Shown in pieces: positions 7,787-16,578 of a stretch of DNA of 64,000 nt. Below the pieces are notes generated by a model that saw nothing but the letters and a program-made list of their open reading frames with translations, was not told the origin of the DNA and searched no databases. Where the stretch lies: positions 1-64,000 of the IMG/VR virus record IMGVR_UViG_3300020433_000002, one strand, 5' to 3'. Position numbers and translations under genes: made by a program. Numbering within the stretch: the first letter of the stretch is position 1; the number at the start of each line of letters is the position of its first letter. Source of the DNA: a virus.

Positions 7787-10591
7787 ATGGCTACCCCTAT
7801 TAGGATCAAACGATCTGCGGTGCCTGGAAAGGCCCCGACAGCATCTGACTTGCAAGTTGGAGAATTAGCTCTTAATACCTATGATGCTGAACTCTACACT
7901 CTGAGGTCTAGGCCTGGGATAGGCACGAATGTTGTTAAGATCGGTGGAGCAGCAGTAAAGAACGTAATATATGTCAATAAAGATGGTGACGATACAAATA
8001 GTGGAGATACATTAGGAAGAGCAAAGGCAACAATTAAATCTGCAGTAGGAATTGCCTCAGAAGGAGATGTAATTAAAATTTCTGCGGGAGTATATGTAGA
8101 AAATAATCCACTTAAAGTAGCAAAGCAAGTTAGTCTTATTGGAGATAGTCTTAGAGAAGTAACAGTAGTACCTCAGAATGCTAATGAAGATCTATTCCAT
8201 GTAAATCCAGGTGTTTATATATCTGATATGTCCTTCACAGGGACAATGAATGCGGGAAAAGCAATAACAGCATTTGAACCAGACAACATAGAATATTTCG
8301 CTCAGTCAGCATATGTTCGTAACTGTACTAACTTTGTTACGAATAGTATTGGAATGAAGATAGATGGTAATAAGTCTTTAGGGCCATTTAAGAGTATGGT
8401 TACTGACTCCTTTACTCAATATAATTCTAATGGTATAGGAGTATCAATTACTAATGATGGATATGCACAGATAGTTTCAATGTTTACTATTAATAGTGAC
8501 GTTGGAATTTTTTGTGGTAGTGGTGGGCAGTGTGATGTAACAAACTCCAACTCTTCCTTTGGTAACTTTGGATTAATATCTGATGGAGTTGGTGCAAGAA
8601 AATATACAGGAATATTAACTGCTGCTACTACAGTAGATTCAGATACTTTTGAATTGGATCTGACTGTACCAGTACAGAGCATTAAGACTGCTGAATATAC
8701 TGGTGAAACAGGTATGATGACTGTGACTACTCATGTTCCTCATGGATTTGAAGTAGGGCAGGGAATAGATTTTAGGAATATGGGTTGGACTTGTTACTAT
8801 GGAGACTATTCACATATATTTGTAAGTGCTGATCCTGCAGCAATATTCAGTGGTGGAGATTACACACATCAATTTGTAGGTGCTACTTCAGGTGCAATCA
8901 ACATTAATAGTGGAGCATCAATCGGTAATCAATTAGATATTACTGATGCAATATACACTGCATCTACAGGTCTTTTAGAATTAACATCATCTGCTGCTCA
9001 TGGAATGAGTACAAATGATAACGTTGCTGTAGATATTCTTTCACTTAGTTTTACATGTTCTAGAGATAATTATCAATCAGTTCATACATATCCACGTTCT
9101 ACAGATCCTATTGCTGGAATCAATACAGCAGTTGTAGTGACTGGTGCTAGTACCTTTAATATTAATGTTGGATCTTCTCCTATTCATAATGATCAACCCA
9201 CAGATGCTACCTATAATCCTAATACTGGAGACATGGTACTGACCATTGGTGCTCATGATTTCACTGGTCAAACTACTTTGACTGCAGGTAGTGGTAGTAC
9301 ATATAATGGAGCTACTGGAGTTCTTACAATTAATACTACTAATCCATCACATGCTTTAGTGACTGGAGATTATGTTAGATTTGATCATGAGTCTTTAACA
9401 TTCTCATGTTCTAAAGATGATCATGCTACTAATCATGCATACCCAAGAGTAACAGATCCTACTTATAATCAGTGGTTACCTGTAACCAGAGTAGATGCAA
9501 ATACTTTTACATGTAATGTTGGTATTTCAACTGCAGGAGATTTTACTCATACATTTGTTTCAGCAGTCAGTCAGGGTATTAAGGTTGCAGAAAGTACTGT
9601 TGGTATTAAGACTGAGGGTATAGTATTTACATGTTCTAAAGATGATCATGCAACTAACCATCCATATCCTAGAGTTACTGATCCAGCATACTATAGACAG
9701 ATGGGTGTAGGTGCTACCACTGCAGATAGTATAACAATTAATGTTGGAGTATCTACTCTTGATGTATTCCCAAGTGGTGTAAATGGATATGTCTTTGAGG
9801 TGAATGAGGTTGTTGGTATTAATACTTTTGTAGTTCACGTTGGGCCTAATCGTTTCCCACATCAATATGTTTCAGGTGGAGCTGCACAGGTAGATGTTAT
9901 AAGACCATTCGATGGTCAAGTAGTTTACTTTGATGCTTTATATAATACTGTAGGTAAAATAAAAGTTGGATCTGCTGGAACTGGATATATAAGAGCACCC
10001 GAAATAACTATTGATCCTCCTTCTGAACCATGGGGTATAAAAGCCACTGCTGTTGCCTCAATAAAGAATGGTAAGGTTGATGAAATTGATATAGTTTCTA
10101 GTGGAAGAGGTTATACCTCAGTACCAAATATTGTTCTATCATCACCACAGTCAGGAATAAATACTGCAACAGCTACACTAGAACTAAAACCAACTTACTA
10201 CGCTATTACAAAATCAACTGAAATATCTGGTGGTATCTCCACTATAACTGTTTCGGACAATGTTCCTTTCGCAGTTGGAGTAGGAACTACAGTTCCATTC
10301 TATAAACAGAGTAGAATCTTAGCATCAAGTCATTCATTTGAATACATTGGAACTGGAGTTGATCCAGTTACCTCATTACCTTCTAAGGGTGCTGTTCCTA
10401 TACAGGACAATGAGGTTGAAGATGCGAATGGTGGATTGACTATATTTACAAGCACCGATCAGACAGGTAATTTCCGAATTGGTGATGGTGTTATTATTAA
10501 CCAACAAACTGGAACCATATCAGGAACCTTTTATTCAAAGAGTTTATTTTCAACGATGACACCATTTATACTAGCATTAGGAGGAGATTAA
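7787..10591 (+). CDS. Virion structural protein, beta-helix tail fibre
   Basis: A 934-residue protein. The N-terminus (IRIKRSAVPGKAPTASDLQ followed by VGELALN) resembles the N-terminal domain of phage receptor-binding proteins such as major tropism determinant. Residues about 60-290 show a right-handed beta-helix (pectate-lyase-like) pattern, for example GDVIKISAGVYVENNP. The middle carries repeated modules with C-S-K/R-D and YPR-TDP signatures (three copies), also present in the 24721 gene. Near 720-800 there are GxGY repeats (GSAGTGYIRAPEITI). Probably a fibre or baseplate-attached adhesin on the virion. It is the first gene after a late promoter; the next gene starts 4 nt downstream. Confidence 0.8.
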   Translation: MATPIRIKRSAVPGKAPTASDLQVGELALNTYDAELYTLRSRPGIGTNVVKIGGAAVKNVIYVNKDGDDTNSGDTLGRAKATIKSAVGIASEGDVIKISAGVYVENNPLKVAKQVSLIGDSLREVTVVPQNANEDLFHVNPGVYISDMSFTGTMNAGKAITAFEPDNIEYFAQSAYVRNCTNFVTNSIGMKIDGNKSLGPFKSMVTDSFTQYNSNGIGVSITNDGYAQIVSMFTINSDVGIFCGSGGQCDVTNSNSSFGNFGLISDGVGARKYTGILTAATTVDSDTFELDLTVPVQSIKTAEYTGETGMMTVTTHVPHGFEVGQGIDFRNMGWTCYYGDYSHIFVSADPAAIFSGGDYTHQFVGATSGAININSGASIGNQLDITDAIYTASTGLLELTSSAAHGMSTNDNVAVDILSLSFTCSRDNYQSVHTYPRSTDPIAGINTAVVVTGASTFNINVGSSPIHNDQPTDATYNPNTGDMVLTIGAHDFTGQTTLTAGSGSTYNGATGVLTINTTNPSHALVTGDYVRFDHESLTFSCSKDDHATNHAYPRVTDPTYNQWLPVTRVDANTFTCNVGISTAGDFTHTFVSAVSQGIKVAESTVGIKTEGIVFTCSKDDHATNHPYPRVTDPAYYRQMGVGATTADSITINVGVSTLDVFPSGVNGYVFEVNEVVGINTFVVHVGPNRFPHQYVSGGAAQVDVIRPFDGQVVYFDALYNTVGKIKVGSAGTGYIRAPEITIDPPSEPWGIKATAVASIKNGKVDEIDIVSSGRGYTSVPNIVLSSPQSGINTATATLELKPTYYAITKSTEISGGISTITVSDNVPFAVGVGTTVPFYKQSRILASSHSFEYIGTGVDPVTSLPSKGAVPIQDNEVEDANGGLTIFTSTDQTGNFRIGDGVIINQQTGTISGTFYSKSLFSTMTPFILALGGD

Positions 10592-10595
10592 GAAA

Positions 10596-10937
10596 ATGGC
10601 ATTAGCATTAAACGTCTTTCAAACAATACCATATGTTGTACCAACGTCGCAGGTTGGGATTTATACTGCACCCGTTGGGTATACTGGTGTTGTTTTGTTA
10701 GCACAAACAGCAAATATTGGATCTGAAACACATACAGTTTCCTTTTCTCATGAAAGATCTGTCGCTGGAACGGCAGTTACAACAGAAATTTTAAAAGACT
10801 TACCTATTGAAGCAAGCGATACTGCTAATCTTTTACCAGGTAAACTTGTTCTTGAGCAGGGTGATATTCTTAAAATCTCTGGAAGCAATGCAACTGATCT
10901 TAAATTTTTAGGAAGCATATTAGAGACACTTAACTAA
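10596..10937 (+). CDS. Small virion structural protein, 113 aa
   Basis: A beta-rich 113-residue protein (starts MALALNVFQTIPYVV) with strongly alternating hydrophobic and polar residues and no membrane segment. It lies four bases after the large fibre gene and one base before the next, in the same late operon. Similar short proteins occur between fibre genes in cyanomyoviruses. The specific role is unknown; a fibre accessory or joint protein is an inference from position. Confidence 0.65.
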   Translation: MALALNVFQTIPYVVPTSQVGIYTAPVGYTGVVLLAQTANIGSETHTVSFSHERSVAGTAVTTEILKDLPIEASDTANLLPGKLVLEQGDILKISGSNATDLKFLGSILETLN

Positions 10938-10938
10938 A

Positions 10939-13572
10939 ATGGCCATAAAATACGTTAGCGGTAAGACTAAAGAACTTAAAGTTGGTTTGTCCAGTTATAG
11001 TGAGGGTAAACCATCCTTACAAGTTACTGGAAACGTTGGTGTGGGAACTACCAACCCACTTAAGAAGGCTAATCCTGCTAATACTTCAGTTGTTAGTTCT
11101 GGTATTGTAACTGCATATCAGATCTATGCTCAGATATACTCAGGTTCTGATGCTGGAACTGGTAATGGAACTTTTGATCGCCAAGCTAACATAGCGATAG
11201 GTGATACATTTACTGGAAATACGGGAATAGTTAGTGATTATAAGTATGCAAACATAAGCATTGGTAATTGTGCAGGTAAATCTATATTTGGTGGTGCTCA
11301 GAAGAATGTTTTAATAGGAGAGAATGCAGGTGCTGGTATTTTAGATGGTTCTAAAAACGTCGTAATTGGTGATAATGCATTAGGTAAATCTGGTATTAGT
11401 GGGGATGAAAACTTCGCAGTCGGTGATACTGCAGGTTACAATTTGACCTCAGGCTCTCACAATATTATGTTTGGTGATCAGGCTGGTGGTTTCACTTCCA
11501 CTGGTGGATGTAATGTCATGATCGGCCGAAGAGCTGGAATGGGTAATCAGACTGGAAATAATAATATTGTACTTGGAAATCTTGCAGGGTATAATAATGG
11601 AGATGGTAGTGATAATATTTTCCTAGGTACTTGTGCGATGGGTGCTTGCCTCAATCCATCGAATACTTTAGTTATTGGACACTATAACCACCAGTGGATA
11701 CACGGAGATTCAAATTATAGTATTGGTATTGGTATTACAAATCCTTCAGTCGCATCTGTTGCTATAGGAAATACACAGAAGTTAGCTGCTGGTATTGTTA
11801 CTGCTTATACTATTTTTTCTGATCAGTTAAATGTAACTGGTATCGCTACAATTAATACTTTAGATAGTTTAAATATATCTGGTGTCTCAACCTTTGCTGG
11901 TATATCTACTTTTTATAATAAGGTATATTTTGAAGATGATGTTTTTGTAGGAGCAGGTGGGACAGTTGGATTTGGAACTACTGCTTACTTTGGTTATAAC
12001 AATGATTTTAAAATCTATGATGATACTGCCATAGGGCAATCTTCTAAAATTCATACAAGAAATTCACTTCAATTCAAATCTACTGCACCAAGTGGTTTTG
12101 TTGGAATAAAAAGTGAAGTTACCCTTACATTTGGTATGGGTACTACATTTTGGGAAACAGACCTATTTTATTTGCAAACAACTTCTGGTCAGTTAATTGA
12201 AGCTGATGCTCGTGCTGGTGGGTTTGTAAAACTTAAGTATGGTAATTCGACAAAATTAACTACTAGAGATTATGGTATTGATGTAACAGGACATGTTGAG
12301 ACTGACACCTTAAATGTTACTGGTATCTCTACCTTCAATGATGATGTAGAGTTTATTGGTAATGCTGCTGGTATTACATCTGCTTTCTGGGATAAGTCTG
12401 CTAATGAATTAAAGTTTTATGATGGTTCAAAAGCATCATTTGGTGATGGCCAAGATTTACAAATCTATCATAGTGGTAGCCATTCTTTCATAGATGATAC
12501 TGGAACTGGTAATTTAAAACTTAGATCAAATAATTTAAGATTATCTAATGCAGATGAATCTAAATTATTTGCAGCATTCCAAGCAGGAGCTGTTGAATTA
12601 TACCATGAGAATGCAGAACGACTTAGAACTACTGGAATAGGAATTTCTGTTGTTGGTGTTGGTAGTACAGCATACATTGAAGGCCCAGATAATATAATAA
12701 TAGATCCACATCCATATGGTATTGGTGCTACTAGTGGTAACGTTTTCATTAGAGGTGATTTATATGTAGAAGGTACAGAATTTATTGTTGATGTAGATAA
12801 GATAGAACTTGGTGATTTCCAAATTGGTATTGCAACAACTGCAGGTACTAATGCACTTCTTGATGGTGCAGGTATTGGTATTGGTTCTACTAATATTAGA
12901 AAGTTTATTACTTGGAATAATGCAACCAATGCATTGATGACTAGTGAGAACTGGAACCTAGCATCAGGAAAACACTATGAGATTAATGGTACTGATGTAC
13001 TAACTTCTGATACATTACTGGTTGGAACGGGAGCATCAGTTCATTCACCTTCAAATAATATATTAACTCTTCATACGAATGGAGCTGAGAAACTTCGTAT
13101 AGATGCATCAGGTAATCTAGGTATTGGAACTGCTGTACCAACAGACTCTGCTAATGCAGCAAATTCATCAGTAACTTCTGCGGGTATTGTTACTGCACTT
13201 GAATACTACGGTATATTTAAAGGATCTATCCCTGGCTTCTCAACTGTATTCTCATCATCATCAGGATCATTTAGTGCAACTCCTGGTGTTCCTTATACTA
13301 TAGATACTTTTGCATTCTCAACTCATGATTATCAAATTGCAGAATACACTTTACACTTTGTACATGCTAATGGAATACAAGCACAGAAAGCATTAGTTAT
13401 GCAGGATAATTCTGTTGCATATTCAAATGAGTATGGAGTCATGTATGATTCTGAATTACTTGTTTCTATTGGTGCAACAGTTGTAGGTGGTAATGTTAAC
13501 ATCACTGCTACACCTGAAACTGGTATCAGTGGAGTGACTACATTTAGATGGAGAAGGGAGGTTCAAACCTAA
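10939..13572 (+). CDS. Tail-fibre-like protein with 17-residue solenoid repeats
   Basis: An 877-residue structural protein. After an N-terminal attachment region with a VGIGTTNP motif, about nine repeats of roughly 17 residues of the form N-(V/I)-x-(I/L)-G-x-x-A-G follow (around residues 105-245), resembling the head region of YadA-like trimeric adhesins. The array closes with a QWIHGDSNYSIGIG cap. The centre has VTGISTF/VTGIATI segments and the C-terminus ends GISGVTTFRWRREVQT, typical of phage fibre ends. It overlaps the protease-containing gene by one base (TAATG). Probably a trimeric host-contact fibre. Confidence 0.8.
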   Translation: MAIKYVSGKTKELKVGLSSYSEGKPSLQVTGNVGVGTTNPLKKANPANTSVVSSGIVTAYQIYAQIYSGSDAGTGNGTFDRQANIAIGDTFTGNTGIVSDYKYANISIGNCAGKSIFGGAQKNVLIGENAGAGILDGSKNVVIGDNALGKSGISGDENFAVGDTAGYNLTSGSHNIMFGDQAGGFTSTGGCNVMIGRRAGMGNQTGNNNIVLGNLAGYNNGDGSDNIFLGTCAMGACLNPSNTLVIGHYNHQWIHGDSNYSIGIGITNPSVASVAIGNTQKLAAGIVTAYTIFSDQLNVTGIATINTLDSLNISGVSTFAGISTFYNKVYFEDDVFVGAGGTVGFGTTAYFGYNNDFKIYDDTAIGQSSKIHTRNSLQFKSTAPSGFVGIKSEVTLTFGMGTTFWETDLFYLQTTSGQLIEADARAGGFVKLKYGNSTKLTTRDYGIDVTGHVETDTLNVTGISTFNDDVEFIGNAAGITSAFWDKSANELKFYDGSKASFGDGQDLQIYHSGSHSFIDDTGTGNLKLRSNNLRLSNADESKLFAAFQAGAVELYHENAERLRTTGIGISVVGVGSTAYIEGPDNIIIDPHPYGIGATSGNVFIRGDLYVEGTEFIVDVDKIELGDFQIGIATTAGTNALLDGAGIGIGSTNIRKFITWNNATNALMTSENWNLASGKHYEINGTDVLTSDTLLVGTGASVHSPSNNILTLHTNGAEKLRIDASGNLGIGTAVPTDSANAANSSVTSAGIVTALEYYGIFKGSIPGFSTVFSSSSGSFSATPGVPYTIDTFAFSTHDYQIAEYTLHFVHANGIQAQKALVMQDNSVAYSNEYGVMYDSELLVSIGATVVGGNVNITATPETGISGVTTFRWRREVQT

Positions 13573-16550
13573 TGACTGAAGAAGAATATAATCAGCGAAA
13601 AGCGGCCTTTGAAACACATAAAAACACATTAGAAAAAGAACCATCAGGATCAGATGTAAAGAAAGAATATTGGGTAGGATGTTATTCAAAAGATGATTGG
13701 GAAATAATACATTCACTGCTTCTTGAGGATGGTACTCTAGAAGATAACATTCCTAATGATCATGTAGATTGTCCTAATGATTGTCGTCAAAGTGAGACTA
13801 GAGCTGTATATCTATTAACAGATACAGAAGTAGCTGCACTTAAAAATCATGAACTAGTAAGATACGTACATATTAATACTGCAAAATATCCAGGAACATA
13901 TGCATCAAATCCTGATGATATTAAAATGGATGGTAGAACTTTTAGATATTCTTCTACAACAAAACATAAAAGAGATACCTCTACTAATCAGTCAGATTAT
14001 TTACCAAGTTCACCAGATGCTACATTACTCAATAGAGGATGTTATAATTTATTAAGACATACAGAAAAGAAAGATCCTTGGAGAGCAGGATTGTCTTCTT
14101 CATTCACATCTGCTGGAACTTATAGTTGGACTGCTCCTGCAGGAATAGCAACTGTAAGTGTTGTTTGTGTTGGAGGTGGTGGTGCTGGTGATGGTACAGG
14201 TTGGAGTTCTGGTGGTGCAGGTGGAGGATTAGCTTGGAAAAATAATATTTCTGTAACACCTGGCCAATCTTATGTGGTTCAAGTTGGGTCTGGAGGTACT
14301 AGAGGTGGAGCAGCTCCTGATGGTGCAAATGGTGGAACATCATTTTTCATTAGTACTTCTATAGTTGCAGCAAGTGGAGGTTACGGACATTATAATTCAA
14401 CACCTCAGAATCCACCAGGTGGAGAAATGTTAGCTGGAGATGGTGGTGGAAGTGGTGGTCTAGGAGGATATTATAGTGGTAGTTATGCAGGATATTATGG
14501 TGGTGGCGGTGGAGCTGGTGGATATGCTGGTACTGGTGGAAATGGTGGTACCAATGTTCCAACACATCCTATTCAAGTAAGTGCTGGTACTGGTGGTGCA
14601 GGTGGTGGCGGCTGGGCCGTTCAAAGTGCTGTTGAATCCTCTTCTGGTACTGGTGGAGGAGTAGGAATATATGGTCAAGGAGTAAGTGGTGCTGCAGGTA
14701 CCAGTACTAGTAGTAGTACATGGGGTGGTCGTGGTGGATCTGGTGGAGAAGATGGTGGATCAACTGGTAGCGATGGTGCTGATTATGGAGCTGGAGCTGG
14801 CGGTGGTGGTAGTATTGGTGGCGGTGGTGCTGTGAGAATAGTTTGGGGAGAGGGCAGACAATTCCCATCACAAAATGTTCAGGAAGTAGTCTCTGATTCG
14901 ACTATACTTGATAGTAAGATCCCTCAATATGCAACAGGAAAAGGTATTGATTTAATTGTGTGTGATGAAGATATGTGGTTTGGACATATTGAATTTATGA
15001 ATCCAAGTGGTATAACAGATATTAAACAATCAGATAATTCAACTGCTGCGACCACTGCTGCACCAGCTAACTATGTTGGAACGAATGTTTTGAAGTCTGG
15101 TTTTGCTACTTCATCTACAACTGGAATATGTGAATTGTTAGATTTAGTTTTAGATGCTCCTTATTATATTGATAAGGAATGGTTTGAAGCAGATGCAGGA
15201 AATAGATTAATGACTCGTTGGGATGGAACAAAAGTTCCAGTTGAATCTGTTGCAAGATCTTGGTGGTCTAATTCATCAAATAGATCTGCTGCATTTTCAA
15301 GTGCAGGTACTGTATCAGTTCCTGCTGCATATACTAGAGCAAATAGTAATGGAAGTTATACTGCATATCATACTGGTTCTGGAAATCATGGAACTCCTTG
15401 TGCATCACAAGCATATGGAAGACAATATGGTTGGGCTTATAATGCAAACAAATGGTTCTTAAATCTTTATGGAACTAATAGTGTAGGACTTGAAGCAGGT
15501 TTTGATTTACAAAAAATATTTCATCAGAACAAACCAGTAAATCCAGAGTATGGAAATAAGAATCCAACTGTATCAAGTAACAGTTGGGGATTGAGACAAT
15601 CACCTACAACCTCTGGGTATTATTATTTCAGACAAGGTGTAACTGGAGGAACTGGAACAAGTTATAGTAGTCTTCCTGCATTTATGAATTATTTTACGGG
15701 TGATGGATTAAATAGAAGATCACCAGAATATGTTGATGGTCATGCAGCAATTACTGCTGGTGATGAGATGATAGAGGCAGGTGTTATCTTTGTATGTTCA
15801 TCTGGTAATAATAATCAGAAGCAAGTTCAAAGTAATCATGCAGATTTTAATAATTATTATGCATCAGGTTCAAGTGTAAACTATGCAAATGCAACAACTA
15901 ATAGCATATATTCATTAATGAATTTCACACCCACTTATAATAGTTTGAATCGACGAGGGTTTCCAGCACAGATAGGTGTTGATAGAAGCACTACTCCATA
16001 TACTTATAAAACAATATCTATTGGTGCTTTAGATGATGATCATACTGCTGAAGGATTAGAACGAAAGGCATCCTACAGTAACATGGGTAATAGTGTTGAT
16101 TGTTTTGCTGCTGCAGATCAAACACTATCTGCATCAGATGATAATTCCAGTCCAAGGTTCAATAGATATGATGCATACTATGATATTGGAACAACACAAG
16201 CTGTTGAATCAGAAGATAAAAACTTTAACGGAACTAGTTCTGCATGTCCTATAGCTGCAGGATTGATTGCTACTAAGTTAGAGAATAACAGAACTTGGAC
16301 ATATGCTGATGTTAAAAATTGGTTAGCATCTGATGTTGAGAATACGTCAGATGCATGGTTCTATAAAGGAACTGAAGCAACTACAGCAACTGATACTACT
16401 AATTGGGGTGATTATTATAATTTGCAGGGAGCACAATTGAAAATCATATATGATACACCACCACCAGTACCCTCATCAGAAGATTCGGATGCAAAAGTAT
16501 CAGTTACTGGTAGCAATATATCATTCGGTGGTAACTTCTCAATCATTTAA
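13572..16550 (+). CDS. Structural protein with embedded subtilisin-like (S8) protease domain
   Basis: A 992-residue protein with three parts. Residues 1-110 include RAVYLLTDTEVAALKNHELV and then RYVHIN, resembling a subtilase inhibitor/propeptide (I9-type). Residues about 200-425 are a Gly-rich domain (GGGGAG, GGGGSIGGGG). Residues about 455-960 are a subtilase fold with candidate catalytic Asp465 (LIVCDEDMW), His606 (GNHGTPCASQAYG), oxyanion Asn746 (CSSGNNN) and nucleophile Ser889 (FNGTSSACPIAAG). The order D-H-N-S is correct for family S8. The ATG at 13572 is preferred over an upstream in-frame ATG at 13548 because GGGAGG at 13556-13561 precedes it. Context suggests a virion fibre enzyme. 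Confidence 0.8.
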   Translation: MTEEEYNQRKAAFETHKNTLEKEPSGSDVKKEYWVGCYSKDDWEIIHSLLLEDGTLEDNIPNDHVDCPNDCRQSETRAVYLLTDTEVAALKNHELVRYVHINTAKYPGTYASNPDDIKMDGRTFRYSSTTKHKRDTSTNQSDYLPSSPDATLLNRGCYNLLRHTEKKDPWRAGLSSSFTSAGTYSWTAPAGIATVSVVCVGGGGAGDGTGWSSGGAGGGLAWKNNISVTPGQSYVVQVGSGGTRGGAAPDGANGGTSFFISTSIVAASGGYGHYNSTPQNPPGGEMLAGDGGGSGGLGGYYSGSYAGYYGGGGGAGGYAGTGGNGGTNVPTHPIQVSAGTGGAGGGGWAVQSAVESSSGTGGGVGIYGQGVSGAAGTSTSSSTWGGRGGSGGEDGGSTGSDGADYGAGAGGGGSIGGGGAVRIVWGEGRQFPSQNVQEVVSDSTILDSKIPQYATGKGIDLIVCDEDMWFGHIEFMNPSGITDIKQSDNSTAATTAAPANYVGTNVLKSGFATSSTTGICELLDLVLDAPYYIDKEWFEADAGNRLMTRWDGTKVPVESVARSWWSNSSNRSAAFSSAGTVSVPAAYTRANSNGSYTAYHTGSGNHGTPCASQAYGRQYGWAYNANKWFLNLYGTNSVGLEAGFDLQKIFHQNKPVNPEYGNKNPTVSSNSWGLRQSPTTSGYYYFRQGVTGGTGTSYSSLPAFMNYFTGDGLNRRSPEYVDGHAAITAGDEMIEAGVIFVCSSGNNNQKQVQSNHADFNNYYASGSSVNYANATTNSIYSLMNFTPTYNSLNRRGFPAQIGVDRSTTPYTYKTISIGALDDDHTAEGLERKASYSNMGNSVDCFAAADQTLSASDDNSSPRFNRYDAYYDIGTTQAVESEDKNFNGTSSACPIAAGLIATKLENNRTWTYADVKNWLASDVENTSDAWFYKGTEATTATDTTNWGDYYNLQGAQLKIIYDTPPPVPSSEDSDAKVSVTGSNISFGGNFSII

Positions 16551-16551
16551 C

Positions 16552-16558
16552 ATAAATA
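16552..16558 (+). promoter_or_regulatory. T4-like late promoter
   Basis: ATAAATA directly follows the preceding stop codon, 20 nt upstream of the ATG at 16579. Confidence 0.55.
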
Positions 16559-16578
16559 ACTAAACGGTAATAAATCCC

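Noticed and set aside
12468-12929. Long antisense open frame (153 codons) inside a fibre gene
   Set aside because: Antisense to a repeat-rich gene with biased codons; no start signal or family resemblance.
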